Notes: generated by a model from the sequence alone, not told the origin. A stretch of DNA of 9,101 nt from Pseudomonadota bacterium (GCA_023445955.1 JAEXJH010000417.1:1-9101), one strand, 5' to 3'. Positions 1 through 6,617 are shown, numbered from the stretch's first letter. Made by a program: numbers and translations.

Positions 1-1
1 C

Positions 2-868
2 GCCGGCGCCGAGACCGTGTTCGTCAACGGCCACCGGGTCGCTGGCGTCGAGACCGCCTCGGGCGTCGTCGCCCTGCGCTTCGTCGCGTTGGCCGACAAG
101 GTTTCGCAGGCCGCCAGCCATAGCCTGATGGTCAAGGCCGGCGAGACCCTGGTTCTGCTGGAAAGCCACGAAGGCCGCGCCTCGACTTACGTATCGGACG
201 TCGCGCTGGACATCGCCGTGGGCGAGGGCGCTTCGGTCGAACGTATCGTGCTGGTCGAGGACGACGCCGAAGCGGTCAACGTCGTCACCGCCGAGGTCGT
301 CCTGGCTCCAGGCGCGACCTATGCCCAGACCGTCCTGACCTCGGGCGCGCGTCGCCAGCGGATCGAGACGCGGGTCAATCATCCCGGCGCTCATGCCCAG
401 GTCCGCCTCGACGGCGCCTATCTGCTGGACGCCCAGCGCCACGCCGACCAGACCACCGTCGTCACCCACGCCGGCGTCGATGGCGTCACGAGCCAGCTGT
501 GCAAGGGCATGGTCACCGACCAAGCGCGCGGCGTCTTCCAGGGCCGCATCGTGGTCTCGCCCGGCGCCGACCAGACCGACGCCCGCATGGGCCACCACGC
601 TCTCATACTGTCGGACAAGGCCGAGATCGACGCCAAGCCCGAACTGCTGATCTTCGCCGACGACGTCTCGTGCGCCCACGGCAACACGATCGGCGCGCTG
701 GACGAGAACGCCCTGTTCTACGCCGAGCAGCGCGGCATCCCGCAGGCCGAGGCCAAGGCCATGCTGACCGTCGCCTTCGTCGGCGAGGTGGTCGACCGCA
801 TCGAGCACGACGCCGCCCGCGAGATCGCCGCCGCCTGGGTCGCCCGCAAGCTGGGGAGCCCCGCCTAG
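2..868 (+). CDS. sufD: SufD, Fe-S cluster assembly scaffold subunit (5' end outside window)
   Basis: The reading frame is open from the first bases and ends in TAG at 866-868, giving 288 residues of the C-terminal part. The GTG at 17 is an internal codon, not a likely start, because the frame continues upstream of it. The protein looks like the SufB/SufD beta-helix family: repeated short beta-strands rich in Val and Ala, a segment DQTTVVTHAG, then GVFQGRIVVSPGADQTDA, KAEIDAKPELLIFADDV and SCAHGNTIG, which are characteristic of the SufD/SufB core, followed by a helical C-terminus. In the family, SufD joins SufB and the ATPase SufC in the cytosolic SufBCD complex that builds nascent [Fe-S] clusters. 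Direct overlap with sufS downstream supports SufD rather than SufB. The rest of sufD and presumably sufC and sufB lie to the left, outside the window. Confidence 0.93.
   Translation, partial: AGAETVFVNGHRVAGVETASGVVALRFVALADKVSQAASHSLMVKAGETLVLLESHEGRASTYVSDVALDIAVGEGASVERIVLVEDDAEAVNVVTAEVVLAPGATYAQTVLTSGARRQRIETRVNHPGAHAQVRLDGAYLLDAQRHADQTTVVTHAGVDGVTSQLCKGMVTDQARGVFQGRIVVSPGADQTDARMGHHALILSDKAEIDAKPELLIFADDVSCAHGNTIGALDENALFYAEQRGIPQAEAKAMLTVAFVGEVVDRIEHDAAREIAAAWVARKLGSPA
853..858 (+). promoter_or_regulatory. Ribosome binding site of sufS
   Basis: GGGGAG lies inside the end of sufD, 9 bases before the GTG at 868. It supports that GTG as the sufS start in preference to the much longer open frame that extends back to 499 through sufD. 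Confidence 0.6.
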
Positions 869-2082
869 TGGCCCTCGACGTCGAAGCGATCCGCGCCCAG
901 TTCCCGATTCTGTCGCGCACCGTGCATGGCAAGCCGCTGATCTATCTGGACAGCGCCGCCAGCGCCCAGAAGCCCGACGCGGTGCTGGACGCCATGACGG
1001 ATCTCGCCCGCACCTCGTATGCCAACGTCCATCGCGGCCTGCACACGCTCGCCAACGAAACGACGGAAGCCTATGAAAAGGCGCGCGAAACCGTCGCCAA
1101 GTTCATCAATGCCAAGCCGACCGAAGTCGTCTGGACCAAGAGCGCCACGGAAGCGGTGAACCTGGTCGCCAGTTCGTTCGGCCTGAGCCTGAACGCCGGC
1201 GACGAGATCGTGATCTCCGAGATGGAGCACCACGCCAACATCGTGCCGTGGCACTTCCTGCGCGAGCGCAAGGGCGTGGTGCTGAAGTTCATCCCGGTGC
1301 TGGATGATGGCCAACTCGACATGGAGGCCTTCAAGGGCCTGCTGTCCGAGCGCACCAAGATGGTCGCCGTCACCCACATGTCGAACGTGCTGGGCACGGT
1401 CAACAACGTCGCCGAGATCGTCCGCCTGGCCCACGCGGCTGGCGCGCCGGTGCTGCTGGACGGCTGCCAGGCCATCGTCCACGCCAAGGTCGACGTGAAG
1501 GCCCTGGATGTCGATTTCTACGTCTTCAGCGGCCACAAGCTCTACGGCCCGACCGGTATCGGCGTGCTGTACGGCAAGGCCGAGCGCCTGGCCGCGCTGC
1601 CCCCTTACCAGGGCGGCGGCGAGATGATCGGCTCGGTATCGATGGACAAGATCACCTATGCCGACCCGCCGCATCGGTTCGAGGCCGGCACCCCTGCCAT
1701 CCTGGAGGCCGTCGGCCTGGGCGCGGCGATCGAGTGGCTGAACGGTCTGGATCGCGACGCGATCTTCGCCCACGAGCACGCCCTCTATGAGCGCGTCGCC
1801 GAGCAGCTGCACGGCGTCAACGGGATCAGGATCCTGGGCGAGGCGCCCGGCAAGGGCGCGGTGCTGTCGTTCACGGTCGAGGGCGCCCATGCCCACGATA
1901 TCGCCCAGGTGCTGGACCGTTACGGCGTCGCCGTCCGCGCCGGGACCCATTGCGCCGAGCCCTTGATGCGCCGATTTGGCGTCACGTCGAGCGCGCGCGC
2001 TTCGTTCGCCCTATATAACACAGAGGCCGAGGCCCACGCGTTTGTCGACGCGCTGGCCAAGGCCCGCAGTTTCTTCAGTTGA
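868..2082 (+). CDS. sufS: SufS, cysteine desulfurase (class V aminotransferase fold)
   Basis: This 404-residue protein is a PLP-dependent cysteine desulfurase that converts cysteine to alanine and passes the sulfur, as a persulfide, to the Fe-S assembly scaffold. Visible landmarks are IYLDSAA near residue 28, the EMEHHANIVPW segment, the PLP Schiff-base lysine in FSGHKLYGP (Lys224), and the catalytic cysteine in RAGTHCAEP (Cys362). Length and spacing match the SufS (group II) type. The GTG start overlaps the sufD stop (TAGTG) and has a good ribosome binding site. The longer open frame upstream is the alternative frame of sufD and was rejected. No sufE-like sulfur acceptor gene is present in the window, so the partner must be encoded elsewhere. 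Expression is probably as part of the suf operon; the promoter is outside the window. Confidence 0.96.
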   Translation: MALDVEAIRAQFPILSRTVHGKPLIYLDSAASAQKPDAVLDAMTDLARTSYANVHRGLHTLANETTEAYEKARETVAKFINAKPTEVVWTKSATEAVNLVASSFGLSLNAGDEIVISEMEHHANIVPWHFLRERKGVVLKFIPVLDDGQLDMEAFKGLLSERTKMVAVTHMSNVLGTVNNVAEIVRLAHAAGAPVLLDGCQAIVHAKVDVKALDVDFYVFSGHKLYGPTGIGVLYGKAERLAALPPYQGGGEMIGSVSMDKITYADPPHRFEAGTPAILEAVGLGAAIEWLNGLDRDAIFAHEHALYERVAEQLHGVNGIRILGEAPGKGAVLSFTVEGAHAHDIAQVLDRYGVAVRAGTHCAEPLMRRFGVTSSARASFALYNTEAEAHAFVDALAKARSFFS

Positions 2083-2089
2083 GCCGCCC

Positions 2090-2449
2090 ATGACCGACGC
2101 CGCCGCCTCTTCCGAACCTGTCTCGGCTCTTTCCAAGGACGAGCTGAACAAGATCACGGACCAGCTGATCGAGAAGCTGAAGTCCGTCTACGACCCGGAA
2201 ATCCCGGTCGACATCTATGAGCTGGGCCTGATCTACAAGGTCGATGTCAGCGACTCCAAGGACGTCGCCATCGACATGACCCTGACCGCGCCGGGCTGCC
2301 CGGTGGCCGGGGAAATGCCGGGCTGGGTCCGCGACGCGGTCATGGAGATCCCGGGCCTGAAGTCGTGCGCCGTCGAGCTGGTCTTCGAGCCGCCGTGGGA
2401 TTCCTCGCGGATGAGCGACGAGGCCAAGCTGCAACTGAACATGTTCTGA
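2090..2449 (+). CDS. sufT: SufT-like DUF59 (MIP18 family) Fe-S assembly protein
   Basis: This 119-residue protein begins with a low-complexity stretch (residues 1-17) followed by a complete DUF59 domain. Diagnostic motifs are VYDPEIPVDIYELGLIY (about residues 31-47) and LTAPGCPVAGEMP (about 64-76), containing the single conserved cysteine, then VELVFEPPWDSSRMS near the C-terminus. DUF59 proteins in suf operons are regarded as maturation factors or auxiliary carriers for Fe-S proteins; the biochemical role is less settled than that of SufS. The chosen ATG is 7 bases after the sufS stop. The same frame is open further upstream, but that extension runs through sufS. It sits between sufS and the A-type carrier, an arrangement common in alphaproteobacteria. 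Confidence 0.9.
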   Translation: MTDAAASSEPVSALSKDELNKITDQLIEKLKSVYDPEIPVDIYELGLIYKVDVSDSKDVAIDMTLTAPGCPVAGEMPGWVRDAVMEIPGLKSCAVELVFEPPWDSSRMSDEAKLQLNMF

Positions 2450-2463
2450 TCGGTTCGAGAGCC

Positions 2464-2856
2464 ATGGAAACCACGATCACCGCACGTCCCCGCCGCCCGC
2501 GCCCCAAGGTCGTCACCCTGACCGACGCCGCGGCCGCGCGCGTGAAGGAGATCATGGACCGGGCCGATAAGCCCTATGCGGGCCTGCGCGTCGGCGTGAA
2601 GAACGGCGGCTGCGCCGGTTCGGAGTACATCTTCGAATACGCCGCCGAGCGGGGACCGCTGGACGAGGTCGTCGAGGACAAGGACGTCACCATCCTGATC
2701 GAGCCGAAGGCCGTGCTGTTCCTGATCGGGACCGAGATCGACTACGAGATCACCAAGCTGTCGTCGAAGTTCGTGTTCCATAACCCGAACGAGACCGACG
2801 CCTGCGGCTGCGGCGAGAGCGTCACCATCCAGCCCGCCGCCGAAGCCCTCGACTAA
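2464..2856 (+). CDS. sufA: A-type Fe-S carrier, SufA/IscA (HesB) family
   Basis: This 130-residue protein has the HesB/IscA fold with the three ligand cysteines in the standard pattern: Cys50 in NGGCAGSEY, and Cys114 and Cys116 in ACGCGES, a spacing of C-X63-C-G-C. Residues 1-18 are a basic, proline-rich N-terminal extension before the family core starts at VVTLTDAAAARVKEIM. A-type carriers receive [2Fe-2S] or [4Fe-4S] clusters from the scaffold and deliver them to apo-proteins in the cytosol. The ATG lies 14 bases after the sufT stop with GAGAG just upstream. Its place in the suf operon favours the name sufA, but sequence alone does not separate SufA from IscA or ErpA. Confidence 0.93.
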   Translation: METTITARPRRPRPKVVTLTDAAAARVKEIMDRADKPYAGLRVGVKNGGCAGSEYIFEYAAERGPLDEVVEDKDVTILIEPKAVLFLIGTEIDYEITKLSSKFVFHNPNETDACGCGESVTIQPAAEALD

Positions 2857-3056
2857 TGCTGGCCCGCACGCCGTCTTGCGTCGAATGTGGCCTGGCCTGG
2901 GGCGCGCCGACCTTCAAGCACGAGGATGAGGCGCCGCTCTACTGGTCGGACACCGGCCTGCTATGCTCCTCGACCTGCGCCCAAGCCCACTTCGCCAAGC
3001 GGCGGGCTGAGGGCACGTTCGCAGGCGTTCCGGCGGAGTGCCCAGTCGAGGTCTAG
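2856..3056 (+). CDS. Small cysteine-rich putative zinc-finger protein at the end of the suf operon
   Basis: This 66-residue protein starts with ATG overlapping the sufA stop by one base (TAATG), suggesting translational coupling. It has two cysteine pairs: Cys8-X2-Cys11 (CVEC) and Cys37-X3-Cys41 (CSSTC), plus His45. The segment YWSDTGLLCSSTCAQAHF resembles the second half of TRASH/MYM-type treble-clef zinc fingers (aromatic residue, Gly, CS-x2-C, then Phe). I infer one bound metal, zinc or possibly an Fe-S cluster; the function is unknown. Overlap with sufA argues that it is real and serves the suf pathway. It shares its stop region with the convergent membrane-protein gene. I do not recognise a named family with confidence. 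Confidence 0.75.
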   Translation: MLARTPSCVECGLAWGAPTFKHEDEAPLYWSDTGLLCSSTCAQAHFAKRRAEGTFAGVPAECPVEV

Positions 3057-3379
3057 ATCCAGCCTACGACGATCGCGCCAACGATGATGAGGATGGCCAC
3101 GATCGCCGGAACGGCCGTGAGCCGGACCAGGCGTGGCCTGGACAACCTGACGCCGAAATAGCCGCCTATGGCCGCAACGCCCGCGGAGAGCGCGACGGCG
3201 CAGCCGCCGTAGATGTTCGCCAGGATCCTGGGATCCGACAGTGCTCCTGGCGCGTCCGCGAACAGGACCAGGACGAGCGCCCAAGCGGCTCCAAACAGAA
3301 CGACCAATCCCCAAAGACCCAGCACCGTGGAAGCGCGCTGGACGCGTTTGGCTTGATCGGGCGATCCCGGATCAGCCAT
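3053..3379 (-). CDS. Small integral membrane protein, function unknown
   Basis: This 108-residue protein has a polar, basic N-terminus (residues 1-16) followed by three hydrophobic segments at about 17-40, 53-77 and 85-108. The last runs to the C-terminus, which ends in GWI. Positively charged residues (RLSRPRLVR, about 78-86) lie between the second and third helices, suggesting that this loop is cytoplasmic. The ATG overlaps the end of the acyltransferase gene by 8 bases (start 3379, upstream stop at 3372), so the two are probably co-translated. Its stop overlaps the stop of the convergent suf-operon gene. No catalytic motif is visible and I do not recognise the family. Its position suggests an envelope or lipid-related role, but that is inference only. 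Confidence 0.78.
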   Translation of the reverse strand: MADPGSPDQAKRVQRASTVLGLWGLVVLFGAAWALVLVLFADAPGALSDPRILANIYGGCAVALSAGVAAIGGYFGVRLSRPRLVRLTAVPAIVAILIIVGAIVVGWI

Positions 3380-4166
3380 GAGCGGGGACTTCTTTGGCGG
3401 TGCTGGGCACGTTCTTTCGGCCGTTCCACTCCACCAGCATCGACGGCTTCACCGCCTCGCCGCGCGCCTGGGCGATCAGTTCGTTCGTCCGGCCTTCGAT
3501 GGTCGTCTCCATCAGCCGCATGAACTCGTCCTTCTCCAGGCCTTGGGGGAGGGGCGGCAGGAACTCGACGGTGGCCGTGCCCGGGTTCTTGATCTTGTCG
3601 GTCTGCTTCCAGAAGCAGCCGAGGTTCGTGGCCACCGGCACAACCGGCAGGCCAAAATCCTTGCTCATGTAGTAGACGCCCGTCCGGTAGCGGAACCGCT
3701 CGCTCGGCGCGGCCAGGTGGCCCTCGGGATAGATCAGGATGCGCCGGCCCTCGGCCGCGACCTGGGCGGCGCTCTTCGACAGCGCCGCGCGCGCCTCGGG
3801 ACCGCCGCAGCTGTCGACGACGATGGCCCCGAACTTCTTCAGGATCGCCCCGACCAGCGGGAACTTCTCCAGGTGGTCGCCGGTGACGAAGCTCAAGTTG
3901 TCGACATGGGCGAACATCACGAAGCCGTCGCCCCAGCTGTGGTGCTTGGCGGCGATGATGAACGGACCCTTGGGCAGGTTTTCCTGGCCCTTCAGCTGCA
4001 CCTTCACGTCGGCGAAGAACGACAGCGCCCACAGCATACGCTGGCTGTAGAGCCGCAGGGCGAAGGCCACCGGCTTGCGTCCCGGCAGCAGGGCCGAGAG
4101 CGCGGCCGACAGGCCGTAGAAGATCGACAGGACCCAGTAGTAGGCGTTGAACATCGCGCTGCGCAT
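3372..4166 (-). CDS. PlsC-type 1-acylglycerol-3-phosphate acyltransferase family protein
   Basis: This 264-residue protein has an N-terminal hydrophobic anchor (about residues 5-28) and an LPLAT/PlsC domain. Motif I, HX4D, is His75-Asp80 in KHHSWGD; motif III is YPEGH (146-150); motif IV is VVPVA (175-179). These proteins transfer an acyl group from acyl-ACP or acyl-CoA to a lysophospholipid or similar acceptor at the inner membrane. Motif III has His where the usual PlsC sequence FPEGT has Thr, and the motif II region (FGAIVVDS) lacks the usual arginine pair, so the acceptor may differ from lysophosphatidic acid. It lies 12 bases after the tetR stop and overlaps the next small membrane-protein gene, so all three look like one operon controlled by the TetR protein. 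Confidence 0.88.
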   Translation of the reverse strand: MRSAMFNAYYWVLSIFYGLSAALSALLPGRKPVAFALRLYSQRMLWALSFFADVKVQLKGQENLPKGPFIIAAKHHSWGDGFVMFAHVDNLSFVTGDHLEKFPLVGAILKKFGAIVVDSCGGPEARAALSKSAAQVAAEGRRILIYPEGHLAAPSERFRYRTGVYYMSKDFGLPVVPVATNLGCFWKQTDKIKNPGTATVEFLPPLPQGLEKDEFMRLMETTIEGRTNELIAQARGEAVKPSMLVEWNGRKNVPSTAKEVPAHG

Positions 4167-4178
4167 TGTGTTCGGTTC

Positions 4179-4739
4179 CTAGCGGGCGAAGAGCACGGCC
4201 TTGACGGCCGCCGTCATCAGGGGAGCGTGGGCCGACAGGGCGTCGTCGCCCAGGCGGCCATAGGCCTTGTTCTGCGCGGTCTGGGTGATGACCCCGATGG
4301 CCATGGCCGCCAGCACGCGCGGATCGCCCGGCGGCAGCTGCATGTCCATCATGGCGCGCTTGATGATGTCCTCGACCAGGGTGACCGGGTCGCGGCCGTC
4401 CTCCTGGTAGTAGGGCAGGAAATGGTGCAGCTGCAGCAGGTGGAACGAGAACAGCAGCCAGTCCTCGTCGGCCACGGCGCAATAGGCGCGAACCAGCGCC
4501 TCGGCCTTGGCCTCGACGCCCTGGACCGCGCGAGCCTCATCCTCGATCAGGGCCGACAGGCGGCGATGGCAATCCATGAACAGGCCGACCGCCAGTTCAT
4601 CCTTGCTCTTCCAATGGCGGTAGATCGCGCCTTCCGACACGCCCGCACGGGCGGCGATGGTCTTGGTGGTGGTCGCGTCGACGCCGTCGATGACGAAGGC
4701 CTCAAGGGCGGCGCGTTCGATGCGGGGTTTGGCGCTCAT
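4179..4739 (-). CDS. TetR/AcrR-family transcriptional regulator
   Basis: This 186-residue protein has the N-terminal TetR helix-turn-helix at about residues 7-50. The recognition region TTKTIAARAGVSEGAIYRHW (24-43), followed by KSKDEL, is a textbook match. The C-terminal domain is helical, with an unusually aromatic and hydrophobic stretch, LLFSFHLLQLHHFLPYY, that could line a pocket for a hydrophobic ligand. TetR proteins are usually repressors released by a small molecule. It is the first gene of a leftward operon with a PlsC-type acyltransferase, and inverted repeats of TetR-operator type lie just upstream, so autoregulation and control of the acyltransferase are likely; a fatty-acyl or lipid ligand is a guess. 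The ATG at 4739 is the only suitable start before the HTH. Confidence 0.92.
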   Translation of the reverse strand: MSAKPRIERAALEAFVIDGVDATTTKTIAARAGVSEGAIYRHWKSKDELAVGLFMDCHRRLSALIEDEARAVQGVEAKAEALVRAYCAVADEDWLLFSFHLLQLHHFLPYYQEDGRDPVTLVEDIIKRAMMDMQLPPGDPRVLAAMAIGVITQTAQNKAYGRLGDDALSAHAPLMTAAVKAVLFAR

Positions 4740-4742
4740 GAG

Positions 4743-4755
4743 GTGAGCTTCTCAC
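4743..4755. promoter_or_regulatory. Inverted repeat GTGAG-N3-CTCAC, candidate TetR operator 1
   Basis: GTGAGCTTCTCAC is a perfect 5-bp inverted repeat with a 3-base centre, ending 4 bases before the tetR start codon. Its half-site GTGAG recurs in the second palindrome about 30 bp away. Binding here would block tetR translation initiation or transcript elongation. Because it overlaps the likely tetR ribosome binding region, it might instead form an RNA hairpin. Confidence 0.45.
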
Positions 4756-4771
4756 GGTCCTCAAAATTCGC

Positions 4772-4787
4772 AAGTGAGTATTCACTT
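4772..4787. promoter_or_regulatory. Palindrome AAGTGA-N4-TCACTT, candidate TetR operator 2
   Basis: AAGTGAGTATTCACTT is symmetric at 14 of 16 positions, with perfect 6-bp arms. It lies in the 94-bp gap between the divergent tetR and glycosyltransferase genes. Size, AT-rich centre and GTGA/TCAC half-sites are typical of TetR-family operators. It is well placed to control both the tetR operon and the divergent glycosyltransferase operon. I could not pick out convincing -35/-10 elements for either direction. Confidence 0.6.
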
Positions 4788-4833
4788 ACATTTTCGTGAT
4801 GGACAGGTGACGGCGGCGCGGCGACACACGGCC

Positions 4834-5808
4834 ATGGTCCAGACAGTCCTGATCTATTCGATGGGCGAGGTGATCGGCGACGGCCTGATCAAGCTGCCCT
4901 TCATCGCCGGCCTGCGCGCGGCGTTCCCTGAGGCGCGCATCACCTGGTGCGCGGCCAAGGGCGAGACGGTCTATGCCAGCGCCCTGAAGGGCGTGATCGC
5001 CGGCTATGTCGACGAGGTGATCCTGGAGGGCCGCAACGGCGCGCGGCCGATGGACAGCCTGCCGTGGAGCAAGCCGTTCGACGGCCGCAAGTTCGACCTC
5101 GTCATCGATACCCAGGAGAACCTGCGCCGCAGCGGCGTGGCGCGTCGCGGCGCTTCCGGCCGCTTCGTCTCGGCCGCCCGTCACGCGCGCGACAAGGACT
5201 GGCCCGTGGCCGTCACCGACCGCCTGGCGCGGCTGCTGGGTCTGGCCACGGACGGGCAGGGCGCGCCGACGCCTTTGGCTCTGACCAACCCCGACGCCTT
5301 GAAGGCCGCCGAGGCTATGCTGCCGGCTGGCCCGACCTATGTCGGCCTGGCGCCCGGCGCGGGCGGCCAGGACAAGCGCTGGCCGCTGGAGAACTACTTC
5401 GATCTGGCTCGCCGCATCGTCGCCCAGGGCTGGACGCCGGTGTTCTTCTTCGGTCCGGACGAGGCCGAGGACGCCGCCGTCGCCACCCGCGAGGTCCCAC
5501 AGGCGCTACAGTCCGAGCGCAACCGCACCGACGGCTACACGGCCGTGAAAGGGCCGTTGTTGGTCATCGCCCTGGCCGGACGTCTGGCCGCCGGCGTAGC
5601 CAACGACGCCGGCCCTGGCCACATGCTGGCCGCCGGCGGCGCGCCGCTACTGTCCCTCCAGCAAGACCGCCGCAAGTCGGTGAAGTTCCGCCCCGCCGCC
5701 CAGCGGCTTGAGATGCTGGTCGCGGAGGACTACGGAAGCGGCATGAGCGCCCTGCCGGTCGACGCGGCTTGGACGGCGCTCCAAAAGTTGGTGTCCGGAG
5801 CTTCCTGA
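4834..5808 (+). CDS. Glycosyltransferase family 9 (heptosyltransferase-like)
   Basis: From the ATG at 4834 this is a 324-residue protein with the two-Rossmann-domain layout of GT9 enzymes: an N-terminal domain (LIYSMGEVIGDGLIKLPFI at about 6-24) and a C-terminal nucleotide-sugar domain with YVGLAPGAGGQDKRWP (about 169-184), PVFFFGP (202-208) and ANDAGPGHMLAAGGAP (256-271), which matches the family's D-[SAT]-G-x-x-H-x-A-[GA] signature. GT9 enzymes add heptose or related sugars to lipopolysaccharide or other glycans at the cytoplasmic side of the inner membrane. In-frame GTG codons at 4774 and 4807 are possible but unlikely: 4774 lies inside the operator palindrome, and the family homology begins at MVQTVLIY. 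No strong ribosome binding site precedes any candidate. The stop abuts the next ATG (TGAATG). Confidence 0.85.
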   Translation: MVQTVLIYSMGEVIGDGLIKLPFIAGLRAAFPEARITWCAAKGETVYASALKGVIAGYVDEVILEGRNGARPMDSLPWSKPFDGRKFDLVIDTQENLRRSGVARRGASGRFVSAARHARDKDWPVAVTDRLARLLGLATDGQGAPTPLALTNPDALKAAEAMLPAGPTYVGLAPGAGGQDKRWPLENYFDLARRIVAQGWTPVFFFGPDEAEDAAVATREVPQALQSERNRTDGYTAVKGPLLVIALAGRLAAGVANDAGPGHMLAAGGAPLLSLQQDRRKSVKFRPAAQRLEMLVAEDYGSGMSALPVDAAWTALQKLVSGAS

Positions 5809-6213
5809 ATGTCCATCCTCGCGCCGATCTCGGCGGGCGAACTGGTCGACAAGATCACCATCCTGCGGGTGAAGGCCCAGCGCATCGGCGATCCGGCCAA
5901 GGAAGCCAATGTGCGCAAGGAGCTGGCCCTGCTGGAGGCCACGGCGGCGCAGCACCTGCCCGACAACGCCGACATCGCGCGCCTGACCGACGAGCTGACG
6001 GCCGTGAACGCCGCGCTCTGGGATATCGAAGACGGTAAGCGCGACTGCGAGCGCCGCCAGGACTTCGGCCCGGACTTCGTGGCCCTGGCCCGCCGCGTCT
6101 ATATCGATAACGACAAGCGGGCGGCCATCAAGCGCGCCATCAACGCGGCGGCCGGCTCGGAGATCGTCGAAGAGAAGAGCTACAAGCCCTATCTCGCGAC
6201 GTCCGAAAAGTGA
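5809..6213 (+). CDS. DUF6165 family protein
   Basis: This 134-residue soluble protein is mostly alpha-helical and charged. It starts with LAPISAGELVDKITILRVK (about 4-22) and ends with EEKSYKPYL. Both ends match my memory of the uncharacterised DUF6165 family, and the middle contains heptad-like helices (about 33-75) followed by LWDIEDGKRDCE. There is no membrane segment and no recognisable catalytic motif. The ATG directly follows the glycosyltransferase stop and the protein's own stop overlaps the next start, so it is probably made in fixed ratio with both. A helper role for the glycosyltransferase is an inference from this context. The start codon has no alternative close by. Confidence 0.82.
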   Translation: MSILAPISAGELVDKITILRVKAQRIGDPAKEANVRKELALLEATAAQHLPDNADIARLTDELTAVNAALWDIEDGKRDCERRQDFGPDFVALARRVYIDNDKRAAIKRAINAAAGSEIVEEKSYKPYLATSEK

Positions 6214-6617
6214 TGCAAGTCGTTCGCGACGCTCGGGAAATGGTCGCCGGCATGACGCCGGAGCTGAAACCGGGCGCCTACGTCTTCTGCGCTGCCGGCG
6301 ATCGCGACTGGGCCGCGCTGGCGCCGCTGGCCATGTTCCGCGAGGTCGAGGGCGTCAGCCTGATCCTGGAGCGCGACGCGGCGCAGGCAGCCGGCTTCCC
6401 GGTCGAGGCGCCGATGGCTCTGATCACTCTGAACGTCTATTCGGCCCTCGACGGCGTCGGCCTGACCGCCGCCGTGGCGACCGCGCTGGCGCAGGCTGGG
6501 ATCGCCTGCAACATGGTCGCGGCGCTGAACCACGACCATGTCTTCGTGCCGGAGGATCGCGCCTACCAGGCCGTCGAGATTCTGTTCCAGCTGCAGTTGG
6601 CCGCTAGCGTCCCTTGA
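6213..6617 (+). CDS. ACT-domain protein (COG3602-like)
   Basis: This 134-residue protein looks like the small tandem-ACT family formerly described as DUF2241: an N-terminal ACT-like half (LKPGAYVFCAAGD to GVSLILERDAAQAAGF, about 18-66) and a C-terminal ACT half (MALITLNVYSALDGVGLTAAVATALAQAGIACNMVAALNHDHVFVPE, written here only to mark about 71-116 as the core). The motif SALDGVGLTAAVATALA is typical of ACT ligand-binding loops. ACT domains commonly bind amino acids; the ligand here is unknown. ATG at 6213 overlaps the previous stop (TGATG); a GTG at 6210 is a less likely start. Its 3' end overlaps the convergent enoyl-CoA hydratase gene by 14 bases. Confidence 0.8.
   Translation: MQVVRDAREMVAGMTPELKPGAYVFCAAGDRDWAALAPLAMFREVEGVSLILERDAAQAAGFPVEAPMALITLNVYSALDGVGLTAAVATALAQAGIACNMVAALNHDHVFVPEDRAYQAVEILFQLQLAASVP

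Noticed and set aside
499..867. Long in-frame N-terminal extension of sufS through sufD
   Set aside because: It reads an alternative frame of sufD, is almost all Arg, Gly, Pro and Ala, and the GTG at 868 with a ribosome binding site gives a normal-length SufS.
865..1950. Open frame of 361 codons antisense to sufS
   Set aside because: Shadow of a GC-rich gene: no recognisable domain, composition dominated by mirror codons of sufS.
3378..4799. Open frame of 473 codons on the plus strand across the acyltransferase and tetR genes
   Set aside because: It is antisense to two genes with clear family motifs; its product is low-complexity, rich in Arg, Gly, His, Gln and Val, and it crosses the intergenic operator.
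6604..6617. Bidirectional terminator between the ACT-domain and crotonase genes
   Set aside because: The genes overlap by 14 bases and no GC stem with T-run was seen at the junction.
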